Assembly: GCA_008931825.1 (NCBI GenBank)
Contig: QXVZ01029374.1
Span: 1 to 49,677, forward strand
DNA from: Phallusia fumigata
Taxonomy: Eukaryota > Chordata > Ascidiacea > Phlebobranchia > Ascidiidae
DNA length: 49,677 nucleotides
Direction of reading: 5' to 3'
The notes under the pieces are model-generated. The model searched no databases. It was not told the DNA's origin and was given only the letters and a program-made list of their open reading frames with translations. The position numbers and the translations under genes were made by a program. Position 1 is the stretch's first letter; the number at the start of each line of letters is the position of its first letter. This document shows, one piece after another, positions 23,701 to 35,435 of this stretch.

Positions 23701-24840
23701 AGGGACTTACCATCTTCGCCATGTTCCAGTACGTCTCGTTGTCAAACAGCAGATATTCTTCAAACCTTGCAATTTGAATAAAGGCGAATATCGAGGCGCC
23801 TATCGTCCCGAGCTCGGTGACAAGCATCAGAATTATATAGTAGGATAATTTGGAATGTTGAGCCTGTGGGCAGATCAAGATTTTTGGTTATAGCAACCGG
23901 AATTACAACGTCGCCCAAAAAACGTCAAGCGCACGATTATGTTTTTTAAATGGTTACATAAGAATTAGAAAATATGCTGTAAGTCGCGTCAAAATGCTGG
24001 ACTCAATTCTATACAATAGAAAATGTATTTTTTCATGAAAAAAGTAAAAGCACTATTTTGACAAACTGCCAAGAGTACATGTTATGACTGAACAATGAAA
24101 AGTGAGGTTTGCGTTTCAAAACATTTCATTTCTTCCATTGCATGTTTATGTTTTAATTCTAAAATAGCCTAAACGGTCCGACCAAAGGGCTGTATGTAAC
24201 CCGGGGACTGTACAATGCCTAGGTCTGCTCAAGCGCATGTCACAAGTCAAACCAAATAACCACTAATCTCTGCCGACCAAAGCAATCAGTGGTAATTGAA
24301 TTGAAACCTATCTGTAATCTTGTTTGGAATTAGGTTTAAGACAAGATTGAAGCAACAAGGTAATTTAGGTTTTTTTATTGCCATGTTCAATTTTTCCACA
24401 GAGCAATTAGCATTAAGTCACAAACCTTAAAGGTTCCATAAATAGCAAGGATCGATGATGCAACGACGGCGAGTAGGAAGAGAATGAGAAAAACATAGAT
24501 AACTTTGAACTCTGGAAAAAAATAAAACAGGTTTAGTGAAAGTACGAAAATTTCCACTGAAAACAACAACTTTTCTGTTGAAAACTTAACTGTGAACAAA
24601 ATAATGTAAAAGTATGTTTGATGATGTAAAAGTATTATTACTATAAAGTGTAGTCGCATATGGATTTTTACCTGTGGGCAATACATTAAGGTGCTGCCAC
24701 ACCGTTGGACAGAAACAGTTTGGTGCGGAATATGAAAGTGCCATCGTGAAAATCGCGGAGAAAATCACCTGCAAGTAAATGGCGTTGATTACATTTTTAT
24801 TGTTTGTAATGTAAGGCAGTTGTACAAACGACACATAGAA
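20790..24840 (-). CDS. Four-transmembrane protein with tetraspanin-like topology, 5' end not found
   Basis: Seven minus-strand exons with matching phases, in transcript order: 24840-24672, 24511-24426, 23863-23711, 22018-21896, 21522-21427, 21294-21211, 20993-20790 (stop TGA), giving about 304 residues. Membrane segments: TM1 about residues 20-38 (IYLQVIFSAIFTMALSYSA), TM2 about 58-80 (VIYVFLILFLLAVVASSILA), TM3 about 90-117 (YYIILMLVTELGTIGASIF) with an intramembrane Glu, then a loop of about 90 residues, TM4 about 200-225 (SAILLIIGINTLFITSILVV). The tail of about 80 residues is Ser/Lys/Arg-rich and cytosolic if the topology holds. Spacing and the polar TM3 residue recall tetraspanins, but the large loop has no cysteine and no CCG motif, so family membership is not established. 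The loop has one N-glycosylation sequon (DNETYW). The first exon starts in phase 0 after an acceptor with no Met, so an upstream exon is missing. It is convergent with GCC2. Confidence 0.65.
22564..23062. repeat. About 250-bp direct repeat across the gap at 22820
   Basis: 22564-22819 recurs at 22821 to about 23062 with several substitutions and a roughly 14-bp deletion in the second copy. It lies within an intron of the minus-strand membrane-protein gene. Another contig-overlap duplication at an 'n'. Confidence 0.88.
23381..23487. mobile_element. 107-bp non-autonomous hAT-type element
   Basis: Flanked by a perfect 8-bp target-site duplication GTGGTATC (23373-23380 and 23488-23495). Imperfect terminal inverted repeats: CAATAGTGTAACCA at the left against CAGGGGCGTAGCCA read inward from the right (9 of 14). 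An 8-bp duplication and CAGGGG-type termini are hallmarks of the hAT superfamily. It sits in an intron of the minus-strand membrane-protein gene and carries no coding sequence. Confidence 0.8.
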
Positions 24841-27800
24841 CTAACAAAACAAAGACATGCTGTAGGTTTTCACAAATATGTCAAAAATATAACCAGTAAA
24901 ATGGTGATAAGCCAAAATAAATGTCGCTTTTGAAGTATCTATTTCCAGGTTTTTTATGTGGCGCCATTAAAAGATGTTGCACTCATGAAAAAATGCACGA
25001 AATTTTGAACAGCGTGTACGTGAGGGAAATTATATCTTCATCGAACATGGAGAGTTGTTATTAAGAACACGATCCTCAAGTGGCAAATTGCAACGTACAT
25101 TTCATACAACTTTGATCAACATTTTTGATAACGTTTAAGCCTATTACAGCAGAGGCCACATTAAAATATTTGCTACCACCATAGCAACCTTAGCTGTTAC
25201 ACAACCTTGATCAACATTATTCCACCACAGCAACCTATTTTTGAACCGAGAGACGGTAAACGCACTGGGCTGAAGGATGTCGCCCTCTCTCAGGAGGGAA
25301 ACTGCCCATACGTCAGAGGAGAAACGCACTATTGCGTCACAATCGTCGTGTTCTCGATTACGTTGCGGTGCGTGCCGCACTATAAGCGGCGGTACGAAAG
25401 AATCGCAGCCAAGTGTAACCAGGTGCGTCTCCTTCAGGCTTCACAATCAGTAACATAACCCATTTGCTATTTCTGCGACGGGAATGTTGTGACAAGCAGT
25501 TTCAACGGCGTTTGAGGGACTGATAACTGCAGTTTGAAATCACATTGCGTCAAACATACAAGACATGTGATCGCAAAATATCTGACACATACCACACAAT
25601 ATTAAAACCCAAAGAAACATACACTGCTTTGCTCTACGGACCCACAGAATGCAGTAAATATCGCCGCCAAAAAGGTTTACGATCACTGTATGATCAGATA
25701 TATCGCAGTGGAAGACTAATTGCTAATTAAGTTTAAGACATTTTACAGTATTCAACTATATTTTGACTACTGTTGCATTTTGGAGAGGAACTGTGTGCTT
25801 GTGCGAACTCTGAACGACTGGTGTTTAATCCGTGCCCAGGTCTGTCCCAAAGGATTCGCCGGCATGACGTGTTCGGTTGAATAAATCATGAACACTTGGT
25901 GTAACGCGCCGGTCACGCAAACATCGCGCGATCTTCTCCAGTCCACTATGACGTCACATACAGCTGTATCATGTGACAGTTGCTCAGGTCAGTGTCCTGC
26001 TATAGCATGCGCGATTTATACCTGAAAATTTAGCGTTGACGGCCAATAAAATGTAGGACCAACACGGTAGGGACTTTAACAAAATTTTAGGAAATGCCCT
26101 AAACAGACATTTAACTAAATCAAATGCGACGTGGTATTGTTTATAAATTGTAAGCTCCAAACTATGGCCTTTTGTCGTTATCTGTAGCACAATTTATCCT
26201 AAAACTTCCTGCCCACAACATCAAATTGCTTGTGATAAACTGAGACCAAGTTACAAGACTAAATCTTCTTTTGATGAAGACCAGATAACGTTAGTTTAAA
26301 GGATAATACGTGTGCCTCCAAGTCAGGTCTTGTGTGTTGATCCCGAGAATCATTGAAAAGATCGACGTTGCGAGAGAGGCACTTGACCTGGGGTGTGGAG
26401 AAGTTACGATCAATATTAAACATCGAACGTATCGACTTTCCTAACCCGGTGATCACCACCTCGCCCTCGATAATTCGTATTTATCGTGTTACAGGCTTTG
26501 TGAGATCTAGCCAAGTCCTTGTACCTGTTTGTATTTTTCAAGATTGATATCAAATCTTAAATATTGGTATTCACGTGAACTTGGTATACATTTCTAAACT
26601 GCACCCAAACTGCCAAATGTCTGATATCAAACCATTTGGCATTGTCAATTAACCGCAAGGTGTATAAGGTTCGTGGTTTTCCAAGTACAGTCATTGTGTT
26701 GGGATTTCGTAACCGTTTTTGAATGAACAAAAAAGTTAATGATCGACTGGGAACTGTCAAACCCCTAACCCTACATCGACAAAAGCCAACTTTGGATGTT
26801 TGAAACATGGATTCTGCCAGCACATAAAACGGCTAAATAACTATGTTTGCCGACAAGTTTGAAAAGTTTTCCGTTGTTGCTCATGAAGATTTAGCCATAT
26901 TCACAAAAGCAATTGAGATCCAAAATCATCTTCGTGCACAAATGCCAACATTATCGACAAAAAGGCATAAGATTAAAGTCAAGCATTCACCTCCACAGGC
27001 CAAACTGTGATGGTAATAGTTTTCACTCCAAGGCTGGTATATCGCACTTTCTTGCGGTCAGCGTCACTTGGCTTGGCCAATCAAAACTTTGCACCACAGC
27101 ACAATATCCATACGGCGTCACAGACCGCAAATGTTTGCTATTGTTGGGGAACAAAAGGCCCGCTTGGAAACGAACGCCCGTATTACTGTGAGGCGAAGTC
27201 TCAACGCAAACAGAATCGCCAAAATCGAGCCTACCAGTGGGAGACAATAAAGTTTTTAACGTCGGAGGATGATCTGTGGACAGTGTCGCAACCGCTGCTG
27301 GTGAACATATAGTCAAACATGCAAGTTATATGTTTGCCGGGGACGTTGGTCGTTTCAATATAACAGCGAGATCAATCATGAAAGAATGTCTAATGTTTTA
27401 AGCTGCGCAAGGTTATAGGGCGATTGCTAGTTGCTGTGTTGTATTCCTTCTCCTGAAACTGCCCCGCGGTTTACTGCGACTAGCATATTTTGCGCTCACT
27501 CGTTCGAATCGGACATATGACACTCGTTTATGCTTGCTGGAGTCTGTTGACACAGAGAGCGCCAAATCATGACCCCGAGCACCTAAATTTTTCAGTGTCC
27601 CAAACATTGGTAATTTAAAACTTTTAAATTTAAAAAAAACTCAAGCTACATGCAAAAGAACGTGGCTATTTGAACTAACGGTTGACCTGGACACAGACAA
27701 CATTTTTCGGGTGCAATATAAAAAAAATATTTCACGTACCGTGAACCAAAACCTGTTCCATGATTTACTGCTACATTGACCAATAAAATGCGACGTGACC

Positions 27801-30800
27801 TATTGAAAAGAAGCAAATGCTACAACGTCGCCACTAAAACAACTTTTCCATGGGTGGCAAAGGCGTTTTCAAAACTAGAGTTTGTCCAACAATTCCGATT
27901 GCTTTTTCGCTGCGTTGTCTAGAAAAACTAGCTTCAAAACAGTAAAATATAGCAAAATTCACGGATTTGCCTTTAAAATGGGTGCAGATGAGGCAAAACT
28001 AAATTTTCCATTTTTAGCACACATCCAAACCATGACATACACCCGAATAGCAACGCTTCAATGGATGTGTAAGATTCAACGATTACCTTCACAAGCGGCG
28101 GTTTCGTACTTTTAGCAGGGGTTTTTCAGACTCGTGACTGTCAAAGACCATGTCGCTTTCCTGCGCTCAGGAGTGTGCTTGTGACGTAACGTTTGCCGTT
28201 TAAATGAGCACTCAAATAACGTTGGGAGGTTAAAATGTGTTTAAGAACGGTGCTTGAATGTGTTTAAAAGCTGGGTGGAAAAGTTCGTCACCAAGCCAGC
28301 GTTTGTTTGTTACCGAAAACATCTGACTGCATTTTATGAGGAAATTAACGTGATTTAAGCATGACCGTGACCGATTCGTCGAAATGTATTTCTCGTGTAC
28401 ATATCTCCTTAAAATAGACATCGGCTTCTTGTAAAACGGTGGTAAAGTTTTTCCCCGTAAGACGGTTAACAACTGTTTACAAACACTGCAGACGAAATCC
28501 AGAAATACACCACGAAATATGGCTGTTGGGCTGGATTAGTGGCGTGGTTTGTTGTCGACAAAACAAACAACGCACGCCACGACAACCTTGCTAATCGTAA
28601 ACCACTTCTTATTCTTGTATGTTAATTACATGGCACATGTCTTAACATTTGTGTATCAGGTGGATTAGACACTTTTTGGTATGAGCTGTTTTTTTATGTT
28701 ACGGAAAAACCAGAACTTTGCGTCGACCCAGCGCAAAAGTTCGAAAATGGCATTTTTGATTGCACAGGGCGTCTCCGCAATGAGTTATGTCACTGTTTAA
28801 ACATGGTAAACCGCAGAAGGTGGATTTTCAGGCAAAACATATTTAACTTCAGTCAGCCTATTTTTACCATCAGTTTAAACATTTTTTTAAATACCACTGT
28901 TCTTGATGGTTTGTAAATCCTCAAGAACAAATAACAAGTGTAGACAATTACGAAATAATTGTTGCAATTATTACTTTTGACAATTAAAAATCAGAACGCT
29001 GTGTTTTTTGTCTTGTGTCAAAACACTTGCTATTATTTTATTCTTTACAGAATCCATGAAGCCAAGGCTAGCTTTAAACAGCCCAGCTTCTAGTTCGTAT
29101 GACAAACTATATTTGCACCTTTTTTAATACATGATTTACGTGCAAATAGGAATCGCGTCTATTACAAACATAAAAATTCATATCGCCCCGAGCAGCACAG
29201 AAGATGGAAATTCTATGCCGCAAACCGGCCATTAAATCGTCACAAACGGCTTAACCAGTCACAAAGGTAATTTTCTCTGGATCTTATTTCACACAATGGT
29301 TTTCGAACTATCTGAGCCCCGAAAGAAAAGCCTCGAATTTCCTGGCTCTTTGTGCTTCAGCAAACGACTGCTCAGCGTAAATCGAGGACCTGAAACCAGG
29401 GTAATAGAAATCCTATCCGGAAAGTGATTTATATAGGTTTCTATTCCATGAAACATGACGAAGTTGCACATGCTGTTGTCAACAACAGAAATAAAGAAGA
29501 AAAGAAAATAAACAGAAAGAGAAACAATACAGTCATATGTTCTTAAAACGAAACAAATCAGGTAAATTCTGATCAACTAAATTTGGATATTTAAATCCTC
29601 TTTGATTTCGCACGGAGAAAGGATCTTGTAATAACGGTCTGACTCAGATGGTTAAATTAAAGACAGATTAAAGACGAATTAGGTCGCCACTGGCGTGAAA
29701 GACCCGTAGCTGTGCGCGGCAAGAGTCTATTGTTCTCATGTAATCTGTATTTGACAATTGATCGTATTTAGAGCACATTAGTTTTCTTGCAATCGGGGCA
29801 AAAAACGAAACAAACATAAAAGCCCTTCCGCTTAACATGGCTCTGACGATTAACTGATCAAATAAAACAAATATTAAATGAGTCTTACACCAAATCAATG
29901 TGCCCTGGAGTAATCTTGACCATAACAATTAAAACAACCTTGGGTGGCAATTCAATGACAAACAATTACTCACCGCCGTTGCGAAAGAAACTGCAATACT
30001 CCATGTTCCGGTGTCAAATTTGGGATGGAAGCAGAAAAAAAAGTAAGTGGGTTTGCATTTCATTTTGTGATCGTGTGGCTCATGTACCTTGTTCCTAGGG
30101 GAAAACCTACAAAAGTAATTATTCTTGAATAAAACCTAATCGATATTTAAAAAGCACCGACGGACAACAAGACGACAATTAACTGCTGCCGGTATTTTTT
30201 AGACGTACGATCATGCTTTTCATTGGTAATGTGCACCACTACAGGAATATTTTCTGACTTTAGACTGGTATGTCGACCAAATTTTCACACGAGACGCTAA
30301 TTTTTGTTCGGATGCTCCTGTTCTAATTTCCAGTGGATGGAAACTTAAAGCTCAATAGATTCTGTTGTAAAGCATAATTATTCTGGAGAATAGTACAAGG
30401 TTTAACTGTCAAGTAGGCTATACTGCACTTGTTACGCTGTTCGCAGAGGTTTGTGTTGCTAGCCGGGTACAAAGTTTGCCAATGCTCTACTATACTTACA
30501 TCATTCGCTTTACAGTGTTATGCTAACCGTAAGCATGTCCAACGATGCAGTTAAGCTGTTCTTTTTATTAAAACCGCCAACACATAACTAGCGTGATGAC
30601 AGCTGATCAAGTTCTAAGTCGCCATCGCTGTCACCCTGAAGGGTCGTTTTATCGCAACAATCTTGTTATAAATCGTTTTGGTCGTGCGAACTCTGCGGGA
30701 AACTTGGTCCTGTGAGCGGAACCAAAGTCAATTAAGACGTTTCAAGCGGCTTATGTCACAGCAGGAGACTGCATAGGCTTCCTAACAGACAACCGGCTGG

Positions 30801-31894
30801 CGCTGCGGACAATTCGCAAACAACGCGTTTGATTTCTAATCAGACTTTCACCTTTCGCCCAGCACTTGTGTAAAGTCGACGCTGTTATCAGCTGACACAC
30901 AAAATGTGTTTGTTTAGCCATGGGGCGGGAGGAGATACTAGACAGAAGTAGCATGGCACGTAATAGACTGGCACTGCTGTGTCTACGGCGGTCGATACCG
31001 TCAAACTTTGTGACGATAATGTCCCGGTTTACTAGAGGTACAAGTATACAACACTGATAAACGACATTTGCTTGAAACGAATTACCATTAAGCTGCTGGC
31101 AATCCTAACCAAAATAAAACAATTTTAAGTTTGTTAAACGTTTTCCTAACAAGATCAACTGAACTTGACAAACACCATTTCGTGATATGTTGCCTTACCC
31201 CTACACACACAAAACTGCCTTCTTCCAAACAGGAATGCTGTCGTTTTACTAAAAAAACTTCATCAACAGAAACACGCTACAGACCACAACAACAAACCGT
31301 AACTGAATCTTTTGTAAAATTGCCACCCTGTCACATTGGTGGCCCACAGCACTTAACGCCTCACCTCCTCCAGCAACCGAAGCGACACCAACTGCCGTCG
31401 GCGTGAAATGCACCGTTGTTGCCGTGAGCGCGATATCTCGACCTTTCAACGATACGGTTCACGGATTCTTGAGTTAGTTGCTCTTTTGTGCCATCTTGCG
31501 TGTTATTTAATTTGTTATTTTAAATGAAATGGAAGTAGTTTGTGCAATGCGTTTGGTCGCTTTGACGTCTTATTATTGTACCGTTCTATCAATATTAATG
31601 ACAACAATTCAATCCTGCATTGAGGACGAGAAAATATAAACACCACTCACATATATTCTCTGGGATGAATAAGACTGCGAAACAAAACGCCTTTTTCGTG
31701 TCAGTTTTGTGTTGATTGTTGAGTGATATTGTGCAAAATGCCCTGCAAAGCACTTTGGAGTTTGGAGTGTCGTGTTATCTTGTTAAAAGTGCGAGATGGG
31801 TATCTTTTAAAGAAAATTGCCTGAAAGTACAGGTTTAGGCATTTATTTTCTGCTGAAGACCGTTTAAAAAAGCCAACTAAAGAAGCTATTTTCG
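24841..31894. other. About 7 kb without a supportable gene
   Basis: No open frame here has both flanking splice signals and recognisable protein character. It must hold the 5' end of the minus-strand membrane-protein gene, probably within the first few hundred bp; a minus frame over 25380-25144 ends in a hydrophobic stretch but its join was not convincing. The rest is AT-rich unique-looking sequence and may contain regulatory DNA or non-coding transcripts that cannot be identified by eye. Confidence 0.4.
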
Positions 31895-33544
31895 ATGAAT
31901 TCTTTATTTACAAATGAATCTACAAAGAAACAACAATTTTTAAAAACCCAAACGTTTAAAGGAAGTCATGACACCAATCTTCTGCAGAAGTTAGACAGGT
32001 AAGTTGCAATGAACTAATCTGTATATAATGTACCAATCAATTTTTTTCAAAAGCTGCCATGGTATGCTTTAAAAATTCATTTTGTCTTGTAGAGATCGGG
32101 TTAAGGCAGAATCAGGATTATGTGATTTTGTTCTTAATATTGGCAACAAGAATGTGAAGGCGCACAAGATTGTTTTGTCATTGTGCTCTGACTATTTTGC
32201 TGGAATGTTTATTGCCAAGGTGTGTTTTTAGTATTATTGGCTGAATTTACCTTCCTAACAATGTGTTTGGTCAAAAAGAAAGAAAGTAGAATTGAAGAAG
32301 ATTTACGAAGTCTTGATGCCGATTCAGTACTTGCATTGATCAACTTCATATATACAACAAGTATCATGATCACAAGAGAAAATGTTCTCAACTTGGCGGC
32401 TGCTGCTGACTTATTACAAATAAATGGTAACATTTTTGCTGCTTAACTTTTTCTGAAGTGTTTCCAAATGTTTGATTTGAATTCTGTGACATATACCCTT
32501 CTATACAGGGTTTCTCGATCTTTTTTGGGTTGGGCATCCCTGTAAAATTTTCACCAAAGCTATGGAAGAAACAATGGCTTGAATGAAAGGATAAGACTAG
32601 TTTTTTATTCGATTTTTGATTACTGACCTATTAAATTCTCAGACACCAGGTTAAAAAAAAACCTGTGAAAATATATTGTATACCTTTATTGTTTTGCAGA
32701 AGTTAAGAAGTTTTGCAAAGATTTTGTGGATGGTTTCTTCTCTCCTACAAGTTGTACAACACAAAACTATTCCCCAACACAACAACAGCTACTCCCAAAT
32801 GAGTTGGTCTCATCTTCACACTTTTTCAGCACTCAAACTACTGATAGTAAAACAATGTTTCCAGTAGATGATAAGCATGATGACAAAGATTTGACAGTAG
32901 AAATAGCAACCTCTACTTGCTTAGAATCTGCATCTAATATTCAGGACCTAAAACCATGCAGCAGCAATGCCATTTCTGTACCATTTCCCTTGTCACCAAG
33001 TGGTTGCCATTCGGACGTAGACGAAAGTACGAGTCGTTCAGAGTCGCGTTTACAATTTGGTTCATTCCTGGATTTTAATTGTGTTTTGGACATTCTACTG
33101 GACCCAAACGTGCAATTTCTTCCATCGATTCCAGAAGGGCTGAAGGAGAACGTGTACTTTGTGGTTGAAAATATGGAGAACATTATGCGCATGAAGGTTG
33201 GTGTACCGAGGCGATTCGATGACGACGGTGGTCCATGGGCCACCAACAAACTGACTATTTCCTATTACTGGATTAAGGATGGCAAAACAACACAGGTTTC
33301 GCGAAACCAAAAAAGGTATTGCGTTCGGCGCCAGGGCGAGTTCAAGCTTTGCAAACCGATGCCGACGGACGACGAAGTATTGAAGGTGGGAAAACAGTAC
33401 ACTCACCACAAACTAGATAGCAGTTACAAGCGGAGAATATCGTGGGTGTACAACAGTTTGCCGTGGTGTAAACCGGTGTGTGTTGTGGAATATATGGGCA
33501 AGTACCCCGGGCCGGACTCCCGCCTCACGATTGCGACAGACTGA
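31895..33544 (+). CDS. BTB-domain protein with unrecognised C-terminal domain
   Basis: Four exons: 31895-31998, 32093-32219, 32279-32426 and 32700-33544 (TGA), about 407 residues. The BTB/POZ fold spans about residues 40-135. It shows the hallmark D-F-V-L...KAHKIVLS...SDYFAGMF pattern, then the I...ALINFIYTT and LAAAADLLQIN helices, then KKFCKDFV as at a BACK-domain boundary. BTB domains dimerise and commonly act as CUL3 adaptors. There is no Kelch repeat or zinc finger. After a Ser/Thr-rich linker (about 145-245), residues about 275-403 form a compact aromatic domain with FDDDGGPW, SYYWIKDG, YCVRRQGEF, KRRISWVYNSLPW and VVEYMGKYPG. I do not recognise this domain. The intron 32220-32278 is only 59 bp. 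The start ATG is the only Met before the BTB in frame; the 34-residue N-terminus is Lys/Gln/Thr-rich. Confidence 0.83.
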
Positions 33545-34018
33545 ATTATCGTTTTAACTATTTTGCAGATCGTGGTTCTTTTTCCTTATTCAAACTTTGA
33601 ACCCAGATGTCCCATGTCGTATACTTGGTTTTTGTATGATTTTTAACGCTTCTCTTCTTAATCGCACATTGCCCTAAGACAGTGGCTTTCTAAGTGCGGA
33701 ACGCGGGCACCGAGGTATTCTGTGAAGCAGACTAGAGGATCCAAGAAACTTCTTCAGTTTTTAGTCGGTGGTTCATCGCGTGACCACTGATTTATTCTAT
33801 ATGAACGTTTCATATGCAACTTGATTGCGGCCTTTGTGGCACTAACCAAATATATTTTAAGCTCTCAGAAGAAATGATTTTGTGCTTCTTTTGCCACAAG
33901 TCTTTCGAATTGTTGCGTTGTTTGATTTTTTTTGATTTTTTTTTCTCGGTTGCTATATGTTGGGCCATTTAAGTTGTCTTCTTGACGTTATGTCTACTAT
34001 CGGTATTTTGTGCTAGGG

Positions 34019-34163
34019 CAGTCGTTCCCAACCTTTTCTGACTGGTGACCCCTATAATGATTTAAAATATCTTGCGACCCGACCAATCATTTTTCCTAAA
34101 CAACAAGATCAATCAAAATACCCTTTTGGGGTCGCGGCCCCCAGGTTGGGAAAAAGCGACTCG
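34019..34163. mobile_element. Probable hAT-type terminal-inverted-repeat remnant
   Basis: Left end CAGTCGTTCCCAACCTTTTC and right end (inward) GAGTCGCTTTTTCCCAACCT are inverted repeats of each other apart from an indel. Inside are a GACCCC segment and its complement GGGGTCGCGGCCCCC. This resembles the widespread hAT family whose ends read CAGTGGTTCCCAACC. No 8-bp target-site duplication could be matched, so the exact right boundary is approximate. Confidence 0.6.
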
Positions 34164-34455
34164 TGAAAAACGAATTGAGATAATCAATGTATTCGTCACG
34201 CCAGTGACTCATCTGCGTGATTAGAAAAGGTTTGTCATTTCTGCATGGTTGAAAATTAAAGAGTCTTAAACAGCTTGCAAACAACCTATGAACCCGAGTC
34301 ACGAGTCTCTGACGGCAGCAATTTGAGTCTAAAACTGAACTGCAAGTCAGTTGGTTAAACTCGATAAAGACGTCAAAAAATACAAGCACATTTTCATGAC
34401 AATTTGCAGCGGATCTTGTTTTGGTGCGTATCATTTTAGCTGTATTAATCATAGA

Positions 34456-34555
34456 CTAGGATGGCAATACGGTACGCAATAAAAATTACCAAATGTACGG
34501 TACGCTCTTCACAGGGTGTGCGTGGTACGCACTACGCTGAACGTTACCATCCTTG
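34456..34555. mobile_element. 100-bp hAT-type miniature element
   Basis: Perfect 8-bp target-site duplication ATCATAGA at 34448-34455 and 34556-34563. Terminal inverted repeats CTAGGATGGCAA and, inward from the right, CAAGGATGGTAA. Subterminal GGTACGC motifs occur in both orientations. No coding capacity. It lies about 880 bp upstream of the BLTP3 start. Confidence 0.8.
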
Positions 34556-35435
34556 ATCATAGAGAACTTAACCATTAAGGGCTGTATCAAGAGAGCCACC
34601 AAAAAAATTGGATTGACTTTCCATTTGAAACCAATAATCTAGCACAGTTTCGCGTTTTGTTTTTGGAAGCATTTTAAAAGCGTTTTATTGTGGTCGGAAA
34701 TCGGGATGTAAAACAGCTGTTGCGTTTTTTTTTCGTTGGTTCGGGCCTGGGCAGCCAAGCGGAAAGCAATTGCACGCAGGCAGCCAGGCACTAAGTAGGC
34801 AGACAACAGTAGGCTAGAAAATTGTGCTGTGTTGTGATTTATTAAGTTTGCTGAAGTGTGACTATTAATTTAAACGTGATTGTATAAATTATGGATAGCG
34901 TTTTGGTGTTTGGCGTGAAAAATATTGTGTAATCAGTTGGCTTGGAAACAGTTTTGCCGATTTTAGTGTTACATAATTGCGTGTTTGTGAAGAAATGTAC
35001 AATTTTTTTCCAATACCACACAATTAGAGATGGAATAGCATGTTTTGTTTTATAACCCGCACTCTTTTCACCCTATTGTTTTACCCTCTGCCAACTAATC
35101 TTTGTCAATATTGACAACTTCAGCACATGGCGATAAAGCTTCGGACATTAAAGGCCTGTGACAAATATAAGTACTAACCCTAAGCCTAAGTCCTCAAGAG
35201 TCAAAACCCAATGTTGGTTCTGGTTTTTCTGGCCTTGCCCACCTTACCATTTCAGAAAAAAAAACCAGGACAAAAATATAAAAATTTACAAACAAATTTG
35301 TCTGTGATGTTTAATCATTTGTGCAGGTACAGCATTTAGGATTTTGCAACCAGATAACAACTGATAAAAATGACTTGAAGTAGTGTTGAACACATTTGCA
35401 GTGTTACTGGATTTTCGGAAGTATTATATGGAAAG

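Larger units (their letters stand above)
33545..35435. other. Intergenic region with transposon remnants
   Basis: No exon seen. It contains one well-delimited hAT-type element (34456-34555), one probable one (34019-34163) and a possible CAGTGG-ended fragment near 33676-33789. The 5' flank and promoter of the BLTP3 gene must lie in its right part. Confidence 0.5.

Noticed and set aside
25144-25380. Minus-strand frame as the missing first exon of the membrane protein
   Set aside because: The hydrophobic end is suggestive, but no donor gives a convincing phase-0 join to the acceptor at 24841 and the rest lacks protein character.
27007-27312. Overlapping plus and minus open frames near 27 kb
   Set aside because: No splice context, no recognisable motif, and similar frames occur by chance on both strands.
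32508-32668. Possible hAT element beginning CAGGGTTTCTCGATC in the last BTB-gene intron
   Set aside because: The right end (AAACCTG) is only weakly complementary and the flanking octamers do not match.
33676-33789. Possible CAGTGG...CCACTG element downstream of the BTB gene
   Set aside because: Only six complementary terminal bases and no target-site duplication.
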